DNA of 64,000 nt from Candidatus Gastranaerophilales bacterium (lineage in GTDB: Bacteria > Cyanobacteriota > Vampirovibrionia > Gastranaerophilales > Gastranaerophilaceae), in NCBI GenBank assembly GCA_944323255.1, contig CALURU010000002.1:1-64000 (forward strand), given 5' to 3'. The notes below the pieces were generated by a model. The model made no database searches. It was not told the origin of the DNA and saw only the letters and a program-made list of their open reading frames with translations. The position numbers and the translations under genes were made by a program. Shown in pieces: positions 36,801 to 45,224 of the stretch (positions are counted from its first letter, which is position 1; every line of letters starts with the position of its first letter).

Positions 36801-37084
36801 TCATAAGCATTATCTTCCATCGCCTTTAAGGCTATTGCAACAGAATGCTTACACCACTCTTCTTTCAATGGACAATTACATCTGGCTTCAATTTTATTCT
36901 TCTTAAAAATCAAATCCGTAACATAAAATTCCTGATAATTACCTTTTACTTTACCCTTATAGAAATTCTTTTCAGGGTAAGCTTCTAAAATCATATCTTT
37001 CTGGTAATACTCATATCCGCGCCTCCAGCTTCCGGGAGTAGCATTTTTTTTCAAGAAATCATAATTAAACTTAAATTCACTCAT
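33893..37084 (-). CDS. SNF2-family helicase with SWIM zinc finger
   Basis: The protein of 1063 residues has a SWIM motif at the N-terminus (CNCPLKEEWCKHSV, about 71-84), a middle region of about 500 residues and a full SNF2 ATPase. Motifs are ILADDMGLGKTLQALS (I), DESQNIKN (II), SGTPIENKLEELWS (III), the Helicase C domain with RVLLFSQFVDMLDII, and TDRAYRIGQTKKVF (VI). SWI2/SNF2 enzymes in bacteria (HepA/RapA relatives) remodel RNA polymerase or nucleoid complexes. A sigma-70 promoter (37238-37266) and a short upstream ORF precede it. The start lacks a close Shine-Dalgarno. Confidence 0.92.
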   Translation of the reverse strand: MSEFKFNYDFLKKNATPGSWRRGYEYYQKDMILEAYPEKNFYKGKVKGNYQEFYVTDLIFKKNKIEARCNCPLKEEWCKHSVAIALKAMEDNAYENWMFEKYGVEPDRSDTDTELREAPKGNYIFHFNPKRRQNFFSILVRDRSTNKIVRSLENILRALIEVQRSDPNFELNDAQKSELALFQTLLKIAKQDKKAGWYDIPITKFAPVFPLMAELEEVLDEKTKERIQFTDNVWSLNLDVSTTSINGGTNIVLELFWTRPDKEGIIPFEEVNYFSRQIKWGRYKNIIFPINIAMNELPQSIIKSTFTDLKEADGGRFVYEELPQLQEIMNVTIAENISKLLLEHKPPVNIVTLGIDYDQSLKASLEFDYSGVRVPYSKSKDKSPYISVKSQEEDGLVYWIKRDYEHEQMAYNMLLACKFVPMQTNNLALEKENAIDFYNYYIKQAGDDWKFEEHDDMSFFKLLDEPFKMCAKIDFSEESIDSMEIQIYGQVGDEIINFDDIYETIQSGEKYARVRSLGFVEYPAQNIYQIMRSFNSFDAYRNNENKFLVKTYRVGLITELQNQGFELVMSEKFQKFWEQISTFSTTSDGVSLPEGVNAEFREYQLKGFHWLWFLYQYGLNGILADDMGLGKTLQALSLLQKAKEVDGAQPTLVVAPTTVVFNWEAEIQKFTPGLSCLKLTGADRKDWFKHIPEYDIVITSYALVRRDIAKLKKYNFRYIILDESQNIKNAISQTAQAVKELQSDHKLALSGTPIENKLEELWSVFDFLMPGFLFNVAEFNYRYVTPIMERQDKTVEKRLKLQIFPFILRRMKRDVAKDLPDKVENMAYCELTDEQRDFYLEVLDSTKEELFKSIELNGLEKSRMSIFSALLRLRQICCHPKLYDKEHVKGVMKSGKFEYLKGMLEQIIQEKHRVLLFSQFVDMLDIIKGWLDREGIPYEYLTGKTKDRQAAVENFNNNPNIPIFLISLKAGGTGLNLTGADYVIHYDPWWNPAVEDQATDRAYRIGQTKKVFVYRLITKNTVEEKIQKIKGRKRDLVDSVVSIDRNITKSLTMEDLKDIFSVD

Positions 37085-37097
37085 GAATGCGAGGTAC

Positions 37098-37217
37098 TCA
37101 TCCTTTTAAAAATACAGCTCGGCTGGTTCTAAAGTTCCACTTAATACTAGCAGAGAACTGCTTGTACTTAGATACAACAAAAGAAACGGTTTTATAAACC
37201 AATATTTCTTTTATCAT
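37098..37217 (-). CDS. Possible 39-residue leader peptide upstream of SNF2 gene
   Basis: This frame (MIKEILVYKTVSFVVSKY start) lies within the predicted leader of the SNF2 gene. GGGAG is 3 bases before ATG, and the frame ends 13 bases before the SNF2 start. The product is basic (many K/R). It may be a regulatory upstream ORF or simply a chance frame; no homologue is known to me. Confidence 0.35.
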   Translation of the reverse strand: MIKEILVYKTVSFVVSKYKQFSASIKWNFRTSRAVFLKG

Positions 37218-37237
37218 AGGCTCCCAACCTTGATATT

Positions 37238-37266
37238 ATTATGCCACAGAATGGTATTTTATGCAA
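37238..37266 (-). promoter_or_regulatory. Promoter of the SNF2 gene
   Basis: On the minus strand TTGCAT (37261-37266) and CATAAT (37238-37243) are 17 bases apart. Transcription should start near 37231, giving a leader of about 147 bases. Confidence 0.65.
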
Positions 37267-37320
37267 TAGCAAATTTTTAAAACCTTTATAGTAAATCTGC
37301 ATTTTATAATGTGCAGCTTT

Positions 37321-38223
37321 CTACGATTTTAAAAAATTCAAAACTTTTTCCAATTTTTGGTCCGGCGGAATTTCAAAAGACATAACTTCACCGTCAAAAG
37401 GATGTGGAAAAGATAGTTTGTAAGATTCTAATACCTGCTCTTCTGTTTTTATTTTCATCTTGCCGAAGCCGTAAAGAGTATCATTATAAACAGGGTGATT
37501 TATGCTGGATAAATGAACCCTTATCTGATGTGTTCTTCCTGTAATCAATTGAACTTCTATTAAAGTTGCATCTTCAAATCTCTCAAGAACTTTAACTATT
37601 GATGTACTATCCTTGCCCCCGTCGGCTACCATCATTTTATGAGGCTGATGCGAATTCCGCATAATAGGTTTATCAATAATAAATTCGTCATCATTAATAA
37701 CCCCTTTTACTACAGCAAGGTATTTTTTTTCAGTTTTTCCGTCTTTCATTGCATTTACCAGATATTCATGGGCTTCGTTTGTTTTTGCAACCATCAAAAG
37801 TCCTGAAGTATTGCGATCCAGCCTATGCAATATTCCACGTCTGTATTCGCCATTTATGTCTGAGAGATTATCTCCACACCGGAATAAAAGGGCATTTACA
37901 AGTGTTCCTGTTTTCTCTAGTGGCGTAGGGTGAGTAAGCATACCCGAAGGTTTATTTACCACAAGCATATTCTCATCTTCCCAAACAATATTGAGCGGAA
38001 TATCCTCCGGTAAAATCCGGTCCTCTACCGAAGGTTCAAACTCAATTACATCCCCTTCTTTAAGAAGATATGAAGGTTTGACTTGTTTATTATTTATAAG
38101 AACAGCGCTTTTTTTTATTTCTGATTGAATTTTTGAGCGGGATAAACTGCCTTCTCCGATGGCTGATGCCAGAAAAGTATCAATTCTTATTCCTGAAGTA
38201 AATTCATCTGCTACAAGTTTCAT
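37321..38223 (-). CDS. rluD: RluA/RluD-family pseudouridine synthase
   Basis: The protein of 300 residues has an N-terminal S4 domain (SLSRSKIQSEIKKS) and the RluA catalytic core. Motif II is HRLDRNTSGLLMVAKT with the catalytic Asp; RTHQIRVHL is motif III. It converts specific uridines of 23S rRNA to pseudouridine (RluD-like by domain order). The start overlaps the end of lspA by 20 bases, so lspA and rluD form an operon with the secreted protein upstream. That pair is a common arrangement. Confidence 0.9.
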   Translation of the reverse strand: MKLVADEFTSGIRIDTFLASAIGEGSLSRSKIQSEIKKSAVLINNKQVKPSYLLKEGDVIEFEPSVEDRILPEDIPLNIVWEDENMLVVNKPSGMLTHPTPLEKTGTLVNALLFRCGDNLSDINGEYRRGILHRLDRNTSGLLMVAKTNEAHEYLVNAMKDGKTEKKYLAVVKGVINDDEFIIDKPIMRNSHQPHKMMVADGGKDSTSIVKVLERFEDATLIEVQLITGRTHQIRVHLSSINHPVYNDTLYGFGKMKIKTEEQVLESYKLSFPHPFDGEVMSFEIPPDQKLEKVLNFLKS

Positions 38224-38683
38224 TATTTTTCTTAAAATTGTGTTTTATGATAATTATAACTATAGCAAAAACACTTACATTTATGAAAATATCAGAAATA
38301 TTAAATACCGGAAAATTTACAAAATTTAATTTAAAAAAATCTCGTACAAACCCCAGAGTTATTCTTTCGTACATATTACAAAAAATACCCGCAACTAACA
38401 AAGAGACCCAGAATAAAGCCATACCTGAAATTTTCTCTATTTGTTTTATGGTATAAAAACTAATAAATAAAATAGCCAATGCAGAAAAACATATTAAAAA
38501 AACTCTTGCATCTTGCAAAATACTAAATGCAGCTCCTGTATTTTTTACATAAACCAGATCCAAAACCGGATTTGCAGGTAAAAAAGTTAAACTTCTAATA
38601 GTTTCGTTTGAAAGTATAAAGTCAAATAACACGAAAAATACGACAGATATTAGAAAATAAATAATTTTACCTGTCTTTGACAT
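38204..38683 (-). CDS. lspA: Signal peptidase II (lipoprotein)
   Basis: The integral membrane aspartyl protease of 159 residues cleaves prolipoprotein signal peptides. Visible motifs are VKNTGAAFSI and the C-terminal segments RDFFKLNF and FNISDIFI. These supply the two catalytic Asp residues. The usual GNLxDR motif is replaced by CNMYER, a divergence near but not at the catalytic dyad. Four hydrophobic helices are present. It overlaps the upstream gene by 17 bases and rluD by 20. Confidence 0.88.
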   Translation of the reverse strand: MSKTGKIIYFLISVVFFVLFDFILSNETIRSLTFLPANPVLDLVYVKNTGAAFSILQDARVFLICFSALAILFISFYTIKQIEKISGMALFWVSLLVAGIFCNMYERITLGFVRDFFKLNFVNFPVFNISDIFINVSVFAIVIIIIKHNFKKNNETCSR

Positions 38684-39530
38684 TTAAATCCTCACTTTTT
38701 TCAGGTACCACATTTACTCGAACAATCTTGTACCCAAACCCTGTCAAACTTAACTGAATGCTTAAATCGCTTACATCAGCTTTGGTTAGACCAATTGAAG
38801 CGATTACATATTCATTTACATTATCATTGTTTGAGATGAAAATTCTTTCTAAGATATTATCATCAGGTAATTTTCTATACACTTCCTTAGCCTGTTTCTG
38901 CGGATATTCCACTTTGTCGCTTGCAATAGATGCAATTGCTATAACGTCCGCAGGCGGAGTGAATTCAAGAGATGCAGTATACTCTTTACCAGCCTGTATC
39001 TCCTGCGGAGCAGTAAGTTTTATATCCAAATCTCTGGCTGCACCATACAACAATGACGTTGTTTCATTAAGAACTTTGTCAGAAGTTACCTTCCAGTCTC
39101 CGTCTGTCTTTTTTAAATAGTACACGCTTTCAGATTCACTTTTCAAAACTCCGTCTAAATGAGCAGGAGCCGGTACTTCAGCAAAAGACGTTTCCGTAAC
39201 TTCAACTTTTGCAACATTATCCTTCACTGAAATATCTTTAATTGTTATTCCATATTCTATATTATCATATGTTTGCCATATGTCTTTGACCAACTTTGAA
39301 TATGTATCCAGATTAAAACCATCTGAATTTATATAACTCTTATCATAGGTTGCAATAAACTTCTCAAAGTTTGTTTTATTTGCATATCTAACCTGTGAGT
39401 TTAATAAAGACTTGATTTCTCTTGTATCATTGTTAAAGACATGAAGTTTAAAAAAATCAAACCCTTCACCTGCAAAACTAACAGGTGATAACATTAACAT
39501 TAAAACTAAAATTGATAATATTCTCTTCAT
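38667..39530 (-). CDS. Secreted protein with NTF2-like N-terminal domain
   Basis: The protein of 287 residues begins with a signal peptide (MKRILSILVLMLMLSPVSFAG). A SnoaL/NTF2-like alpha-beta domain follows (about 40-160: VAKVEVTETSFAEV, YYLKKTDGDWKVTS), then a beta-rich C-terminal domain (about 165-275). No catalytic residues are evident. It is the first gene of a three-gene operon with lspA and rluD, so it may be an envelope factor. The start overlaps nothing upstream, and the ribosome site is weak. Confidence 0.75.
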   Translation of the reverse strand: MKRILSILVLMLMLSPVSFAGEGFDFFKLHVFNNDTREIKSLLNSQVRYANKTNFEKFIATYDKSYINSDGFNLDTYSKLVKDIWQTYDNIEYGITIKDISVKDNVAKVEVTETSFAEVPAPAHLDGVLKSESESVYYLKKTDGDWKVTSDKVLNETTSLLYGAARDLDIKLTAPQEIQAGKEYTASLEFTPPADVIAIASIASDKVEYPQKQAKEVYRKLPDDNILERIFISNNDNVNEYVIASIGLTKADVSDLSIQLSLTGFGYKIVRVNVVPEKSEDLNVKDR

Positions 39531-39638
39531 AATGAAATTATTATACTCTAAAATTTGACAAACTTGAATAATACAAACAAACGACTTACAATTTTACAAA
39601 CAATATGATATAATTAACTAAATAATATAGGAGATTAT

Positions 39639-40259
39639 ATGCCAAATGTTGATTTAGATGATGAATTTTTGGAATTATTTTACAACATAACAAATTCTAA
39701 ACCACCAAAGGATTTAAGTTTACTGGATTTAAAAAAGCAGCTTATAAATATTGTTGATACTTTAAAAGAACTGAATGAAAGTGTAAAAAAACCTATCTTT
39801 AGCAGAGCAATAACTCCTATTGCTCCTGAAGAAGATGATGATAAGAAGGGACCTGCTATTCTTATAGTTGATGACCTGGGTGTTATTACCTATCAACTGC
39901 GTGTACTTCTATCACAATTTGATTATGATATTGACTGCTCACAAGAAATATACGATGCAGTAAGCAAATATAAAAAACGCAAATATGAATATATAGTAAT
40001 GGATTTATTTATACCAACTGAACGGGAAGGTTTTATTTTGCTTGCTGAATTAAGAAAAATGGCAGCTGCAGCAAATGCAAAAACTATAATAGGAGTAATT
40101 ACAGCCTCTCCGAGAAAAGAAACAGAGGCACAATGTAAAGCAAGAGGCGCAGATTTCTTCCTTGAAAAAAACAGTGATTGGCAAAATACTCTTGTAGGAA
40201 TTATGAAAAAATATATTGATGCAGAAAACGGCAATGACGAAGATGAGGATGATTACTAA
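39639..40259 (+). CDS. Stand-alone response regulator receiver protein
   Basis: The protein of 206 residues has an N-terminal unknown region of about 65 residues, a receiver domain (about 68-190) and an acidic tail (NGNDEDEDDY). The receiver has LIVDDLG (acid pocket), VMDLFIPT (phospho-Asp) and FFLEKNSDW (Lys). No DNA-binding output domain is present, so it acts through protein contact. AGGAG precedes ATG by about 6 bases. The serine dehydratase genes follow after 4 bases, giving a possible regulatory operon. Confidence 0.82.
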   Translation: MPNVDLDDEFLELFYNITNSKPPKDLSLLDLKKQLINIVDTLKELNESVKKPIFSRAITPIAPEEDDDKKGPAILIVDDLGVITYQLRVLLSQFDYDIDCSQEIYDAVSKYKKRKYEYIVMDLFIPTEREGFILLAELRKMAAAANAKTIIGVITASPRKETEAQCKARGADFFLEKNSDWQNTLVGIMKKYIDAENGNDEDEDDY

Positions 40260-40263
40260 ATAA

Positions 40264-40917
40264 ATGGAACAAAAATCACTATTTTCGGTAATATCACCCA
40301 TTATGGTCGGACCTTCAAGCTCACATACAGCCGGTGCTGTCAGACTAGGGCTAATGGCTAAAAATATTTATAAAAATACTTTTTCAAAAGTAAAATTTGT
40401 TTTATATAATTCTTTTGCAACAACAGGTTTCGGACACGGTACTGACAAAGGACTTCTTGCCGGAGTATTGGGTTTTCATGTTGATGATCCGACAATAAAA
40501 GACATATTTAATAACATCAAAGGTATTGAATACTCTTACGAATACAGAGAAGATATATCCAGGCATCCTAATTCTGTAGATATTACATTTGATGAGAAAA
40601 TGACAATTTCCGGAGATTCAGTAGGAGCCGGAGAAATAAGGATTAATTGTATTGATGGTTTCTCTGTTAATATAGACGGAACTTATGATACATTACTTTT
40701 AATGTATAAAGACAGACCCGGTATGATATCAACTGTCAGCGAAATTATACAAAAACAAAAAGTAAACATAGCATCTTTGCATTGCGACAGAGATTCTAAA
40801 GGAGGAATCGCTTCCATGTATGTTGCTCTGGATATACCAATCGGCGATGATGCGGTTGAAAAGGTAAGACAAACAAAAGATGTATTTTTTGTAACTAATA
40901 TCAGGAAGCTTAAATAA
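40264..40917 (+). CDS. sdaAB: L-serine dehydratase, beta subunit
   Basis: The protein of 217 residues is the small subunit of the iron-sulfur two-subunit serine dehydratase that makes pyruvate and ammonia. The N-terminal motif GPSSSHTAGAVRLG is diagnostic. The C-terminus holds an ACT domain (DRPGMISTVSEIIQ). The start is 4 bases after the receiver gene; its stop overlaps the alpha start by one base (TAATG). Confidence 0.94.
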   Translation: MEQKSLFSVISPIMVGPSSSHTAGAVRLGLMAKNIYKNTFSKVKFVLYNSFATTGFGHGTDKGLLAGVLGFHVDDPTIKDIFNNIKGIEYSYEYREDISRHPNSVDITFDEKMTISGDSVGAGEIRINCIDGFSVNIDGTYDTLLLMYKDRPGMISTVSEIIQKQKVNIASLHCDRDSKGGIASMYVALDIPIGDDAVEKVRQTKDVFFVTNIRKLK

Positions 40918-41804
40918 TGGCAATACTATCTTTTTTCGAACTTGAAAAAAAATGTTTGGATGCAAACAAAACTATATACGAAATTGCTCAAGAAGAGGAA
41001 TCGCTATTATCATCAGATATTGTTGATGTAATAAGACTTAGGGTTCTTGAAGATTTACTTGCGATGAAAGATGCGATTAAAAATGGTTTAACTTCCCAAG
41101 AGAAATCAATAAGCGGATGGTGCGGCGATGATTGCTATAAATTAATAACCGGCTTTTCCTCAAGACCTTCTCTTTTCGGTAAAATATTTGAAAAGATAAC
41201 AGCTTATGCTCTGGCTACAGCAGAAGAAAACCTTAGAATGGGAAGAATAGTTGCCTGCCCTACAGCCGGCTCTTGCGGTATTGTACCCTCTGTAATAGTT
41301 GCAGTTGCGGAAGAAAGAAAAATTCCTGAAGTACAACAGGTTAATGGACTTTTGACAGCAGGAATGATCGGACTTATTATATCAAATAAAGTTCAGCTTG
41401 CGGGAGCTGTTGCCGGATGTCAGGCAGAATGTGGCGTAGCATCAGCAATGGCAGCTGCAGCATTAGTTCAAATGTTGGGCGGAAATACCGGTGAGATCAT
41501 AAATGCAGCAGCTCTTGCACTTAAAAATATTCTTGGCTTAACCTGTGACCCTGTGTGCGGGCTTGTTGAAGTTCCGTGTATTAAGAGAAATGCATTTTTA
41601 GGCGTACATGCTGTTACAGCAGCTGAACTTGCTATGTGCGGCGTAGAAAGTAAAATTCCGATTGATGAAATTGTTGACACATTGAAAATCACAGGTCAGT
41701 TAATGTCACCTTTACTAAAAGAAACTTCGCTCGGCGGTTTAGCTAAAACCGAAACTGCGCTTACTCTTGAAAAGAAATTGCACAAAACTAAATCCAATAT
41801 TTAA
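40917..41804 (+). CDS. sdaAA: L-serine dehydratase, alpha subunit
   Basis: The catalytic subunit of 295 residues contains the 4Fe-4S cysteines (for example in TCDPVCGLVEVPCIKRNA) and a CPTAGSCGIVPSV motif. It deaminates L-serine and could regenerate pyruvate for the cysE pathway's opposite branch. The sequence runs through clear GQAECGVASAMAAA-type helices. It is followed by a strong terminator hairpin at 41831-41872. Confidence 0.94.
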   Translation: MAILSFFELEKKCLDANKTIYEIAQEEESLLSSDIVDVIRLRVLEDLLAMKDAIKNGLTSQEKSISGWCGDDCYKLITGFSSRPSLFGKIFEKITAYALATAEENLRMGRIVACPTAGSCGIVPSVIVAVAEERKIPEVQQVNGLLTAGMIGLIISNKVQLAGAVAGCQAECGVASAMAAAALVQMLGGNTGEIINAAALALKNILGLTCDPVCGLVEVPCIKRNAFLGVHAVTAAELAMCGVESKIPIDEIVDTLKITGQLMSPLLKETSLGGLAKTETALTLEKKLHKTKSNI

Positions 41805-41830
41805 TTTTGTAAAAAGTAATTACAAATTAT

Positions 41831-41872
41831 AAATAAGAGCTTTGAATATTATCATCCAAAGCTCTTATTTTA
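41831..41872. terminator. Terminator between sdaAA and a broken gene
   Basis: AAATAAGAGCTTTG and CAAAGCTCTTATTT form a 14-base stem with a loop of about 12 bases. T-rich sequence follows on the plus strand (TTAGTTATTTTG), and on the minus strand the flank is AT-rich, so it could serve both convergent units. Confidence 0.75.
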
Positions 41873-41873
41873 G

Positions 41874-42143
41874 TTATTTTGCTTTTTTCTCTCCATTTAT
41901 TTGTCCGTTTTTCAATCCATTTTTAAGTCCATCTTTTAACCCGTATTTTAAACCCTCTTTTTGACCGTCCTTAGCGCCATATTTCATACCATCTTTAGCA
42001 CCATTTTTTAGTCCGTTTTTTAAACTTTCTTGTCAGGATTTGATATTTTGTCTGCCATCTGAAGGAGCTTCAGCAAAAACCTGAATCATGCAAAATCCCA
42101 TAGAAAACATTCCTAATGTAAGTAATACTAAAAATTTTTTCAT
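41874..42143 (-). pseudogene. Secreted KNG-repeat protein interrupted by in-frame TGA
   Basis: The frame starts MKKFLVLLTLGMFSMGFC (signal peptide; RBS AAAGGA 7 bases before ATG). It reads 36 codons, meets TGA at 42033-42035, and then continues in the same frame for 52 codons before a TAA at 41874. The downstream part is a regular repeat of L/M-K-N/D-G units (for example LKNGLKNGAKDGMKYG). The open, repeat-rich downstream frame argues that the stop is recent, is read through, or is a sequencing error. Confidence 0.6.
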
Positions 42144-42164
42144 GATTATGTCCTTTCATATTTC

Positions 42165-43129
42165 TTATTTTTCACGAATAATTCTAAATCCTACATTGTC
42201 ATAAACCATGCCAGGATTACGACTTTCCGTCCTGTCCTCTGTTCTGCATGCCGTTCGTTGAGAATTCCAGGCTCCGCCTTTGACAGCCTTTCCAGAACCT
42301 CTTGAAGTAGATGTCCATTCCCAGGCATTTCCCCACATATCTATAGCACCCGATGCAGATATAGTTTTTGAAAATGTATTTACAGGTGTTAATCCACTAT
42401 TTTCACCGGCATTGAAATCTGCATCCTTTGGCATATGCCCTGCTGCCTGTTCCCATTCTTTTTCTGTCGGGAGTCTGTATGATGCAGATTTAACCTTTTC
42501 AGAAAGCCAATTACAGTAGGCAATAGCGTCATTATATGAAACATTTACCACCGGATATTTAGCTAAACCTGCTGGCATAATACTACCTGTCCAATTCTTA
42601 GGAGCTTTTCTGCCTGTAGCCTGAATAAATTTTGCATATTCTTCATTTGTAACCGGTGTATAAGCTACAGAAACATTTTGAGCTGCACCTAATACAGGTA
42701 AAAACCGTCATTTGTATTTCTTATTCCCGGTTTTAAACGTGGATCTATAAATCTGCTTAAAGACTGATCTATTCTGCTTTCTCTGTCACGAATCATTTCG
42801 TCGACTATAAGCTGCATTTCATCAATTTTCGATTGATCTTTTGCAGTTCTTTTTAATTCTTCAAGTTTTGCTTTCTTTTTGGCAACAACTTTATCGTAAT
42901 TTATTGCAATCTGTTTTCTCAGCGCCTGTTTATTAGAATCAGTAGGATTTTTTTGATAGGCAGATATAAGATTTTTGGTAACTTCATCCAACTGAGGACG
43001 TTCTTTCTCAATGGTAGTTGAATATTTAAATGACTTAGCCTATGGATTAACACGCAAATCTGCTGCTTTTGCGCAGCTCAATGTACAAAGGGATAACACA
43101 AGAACAGAAAAAAGAATTTTCTTTGACAT
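42165..43129 (-). pseudogene. Broken secreted FGE-sulfatase domain protein
   Basis: The frame from 43129 starts MSKKILFSVLVLSLCTLSC (signal peptide or lipoprotein type). It hits TAG at 43040-43042 and stays open afterward. A coiled-coil helical region follows to 42689, where a missing T in a homopolymer (42700-42704) shifts the frame. The FGE-sulfatase/SUMF1-like domain continues as TPVTNEEYAKFIQATG, then PVVNVSYNDAIAYCNWL and the C-terminal VGFRII. Both lesions and the linking sequence support a single ancestral gene. Such proteins are usually surface or binding proteins. Confidence 0.65.
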
Positions 43130-43209
43130 AGAAACACCTTTCTTGTTAATGTATATTTTTGTCACGTGATATTCTTTAAACGAATTAATCTATTATTTGT
43201 TCATTTCTT

Positions 43210-44244
43210 TTAAAACTGTTCTAAAAATCGTTTGTCATTATTAAAGAATAATCTTATATCATCAATTGCGTATTTGAGCATTGCAAGTCTTTCAACTCCC
43301 ATACCGAAGGCAAAACCTGAATATACTTCCGGGTCAATACCGACACCGTTTAGTACGTTAACGTCAACCATGCCGCAACCTAGAATTTCAAGCCAGCCTG
43401 TACCACCGCATATTTTGCAGCCCTCTCCGTGACACATAATGCATTGTACATCCAACTCTGCTGACGGTTCTGTAAACGGAAAGAAACTGCTTCTGAAGCG
43501 TGTCGGGCGTGATGCGCCGAAATAAAGGCGAATAAACTCATTCAATACACCTTTTAAATCCCCGAATGTTATACCTTTATCTATGTATAAACCTTCTATC
43601 TGATGGAAAAAGTTGTTTTTTCTTGCGTTAATATTTTCATTTCTGTAAACCCTGCCCGGAGAAATAACCTTGATAGGCGGTTTTTGATTCTCCATCGCAT
43701 GAATTTGAGCACCGGAAGTCTGGCTTCTTAAAACGACTCCGTCCATTCCTTTTACATAAAAAGTATCCTGCACATCCCTTGCCGGATGGTCTTTTGGTAC
43801 ATTTAACATATCAAAATTGTAGTATTCCGTTTCTACTTCAGGAGACAATTCCGGAGCAACTACAGAGAATCCCAGGTTCTGGAATATAGATACAATCTCA
43901 TTTGTGGTTAATGTAAGCGGATGAACTTTCCCTTGAGGCATATATTTCCCGCTTAATGTAATATCGATTCTGTCTTTTTGAAGCATTTCGTTTAGCTCTT
44001 TTTGGTAGAATAAATCATGCTTTTCTTTAAGCATTGACTCCAAATCCTGTGTAATCTTATTCGCAAAAGCTCCTACAACACGCTTGTCTTCGTCAGATAA
44101 ATCCTTTAGACCTTTTTTTATAGCATTGAATTCACCCTTACGGCTTAAATACTTTAATCTTATTTCATCAATATCACTAATAGTTTTAGCATTTTCAATA
44201 TCACTTTTTGCTGAATTGTAAATATTTTCCAACTGTTCTTTCAT
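43210..44244 (-). CDS. pheS: Phenylalanyl-tRNA synthetase alpha subunit
   Basis: The class II synthetase subunit of 344 residues aminoacylates tRNA-Phe with PheT. An N-terminal coiled coil (about 1-90) precedes the catalytic domain. Motifs include DTFYVKG, LRSQTSGAQIHAMEN, GRVYRNENINA (motif 2), FHQIEGLYID and GFAFGMGVERLAML (motif 3). A cysteine set CIMCHGEGCKICGG is also visible. ATG at 44244 was chosen because AGGGAG is 6 bases upstream; longer frames lack a ribosome site. pheT is not adjacent. Confidence 0.93.
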   Translation of the reverse strand: MKEQLENIYNSAKSDIENAKTISDIDEIRLKYLSRKGEFNAIKKGLKDLSDEDKRVVGAFANKITQDLESMLKEKHDLFYQKELNEMLQKDRIDITLSGKYMPQGKVHPLTLTTNEIVSIFQNLGFSVVAPELSPEVETEYYNFDMLNVPKDHPARDVQDTFYVKGMDGVVLRSQTSGAQIHAMENQKPPIKVISPGRVYRNENINARKNNFFHQIEGLYIDKGITFGDLKGVLNEFIRLYFGASRPTRFRSSFFPFTEPSAELDVQCIMCHGEGCKICGGTGWLEILGCGMVDVNVLNGVGIDPEVYSGFAFGMGVERLAMLKYAIDDIRLFFNNDKRFLEQF

Positions 44245-44393
44245 ACTTTTCTCCCTTAAAAAAATGATACCGCAGGGCGAAGTAAATGTAAATAGCTGAC
44301 AGAAGTTTAACTTAAAATAATTCATCTATATATATGATAACGATTTGTTAACAAAACGTTACAATATTAATGACGTGTTATTGGGAAAGAGGA

Positions 44394-45209
44394 ATGGAAC
44401 AAGACATTTCTTACAATAAAATAAAGAGAGCGACAAATGAAGAGTTGACAGAAATGTGGACTCAATATTTTGCTGATCATGATAATAAAGAACTCAGAGA
44501 CGCTCTTATTCTGCAATATATTTATCTGACAAGATATGTTGTAGGTCGTGTTAAAGTAGCTCTTCCGCCGACATTCTCATATGAAGATATTGCAAGTTAC
44601 GGTGTTGAAGGTTTGATTGATGCCGTTGAAAAATTTACCCCTAAGATGGGTGCAAGGTTTGAAACTTATGCACTTGTTAGAATAAGGGGAAATATCATTG
44701 ATAAAATTCGTTCTCAAGATTTCCTCCCAAGAAGTGTTAGAAGAAAGATTAAAGATGTTAAAGAAGCACAGGAAGAATTAAAAAAACAATTTGGTCGTGC
44801 TGCAACCAACACAGAAGTAGCAAATTTTTTAGGTATAGAAAAGGAAAAAGTCGAACAGCTTTTATCCGATGATACAACTATTACATCAATATATGACAAG
44901 AAAGGTTCATCAGATGGAGATATTGAAATCATTGATACCATTCAGGATTCACATAATCTCAATCCTCACGAACAGTTAGAAGAAAAAGATGTAAAAAAAG
45001 AATTGGAGAATGCTTTGAAAAGACTGCCGGAAAGAGAAAGAACTATTATGGTTCTTTATTACCATGAAAACATGACCCTAAAGGAAATCGGAGAAGCTAT
45101 TAATGTTTCCGAATCACGTATATCACAGCTTCATGCTCAGGCAATTATGAAACTTAAAAACCTATTGAGCGAAAACAGATCAGAAAGATTAAAAAGAAGC
45201 ATTATTTAA
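44394..45209 (+). CDS. fliA: FliA/WhiG-type RNA polymerase sigma factor
   Basis: The protein of 271 residues has regions 2, 3 and 4 of the sigma-28 group. Region 2 reads LPPTFSYEDIASYGVEGLIDAVEKF and TYALVRIRGNIIDKIRSQDF. Region 4 has a helix-turn-helix LKEIGEAINVSESRISQLHAQA. It should direct flagellar or motility transcription, in line with the flagellin genes at the window edges. An ATG 24 bases upstream (44370) is in frame; a TACAAT box (44360-44365) ends just before it, so the first codon is uncertain. Confidence 0.85.
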   Translation: MEQDISYNKIKRATNEELTEMWTQYFADHDNKELRDALILQYIYLTRYVVGRVKVALPPTFSYEDIASYGVEGLIDAVEKFTPKMGARFETYALVRIRGNIIDKIRSQDFLPRSVRRKIKDVKEAQEELKKQFGRAATNTEVANFLGIEKEKVEQLLSDDTTITSIYDKKGSSDGDIEIIDTIQDSHNLNPHEQLEEKDVKKELENALKRLPERERTIMVLYYHENMTLKEIGEAINVSESRISQLHAQAIMKLKNLLSENRSERLKRSII

Positions 45210-45224
45210 TTTTAAAGGATAAGA

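Noticed and set aside
41874-43129. Genome-wide recoding of TGA or TAG
   Set aside because: Other genes here end normally at TGA or TAG and their frames do not continue past the stops.
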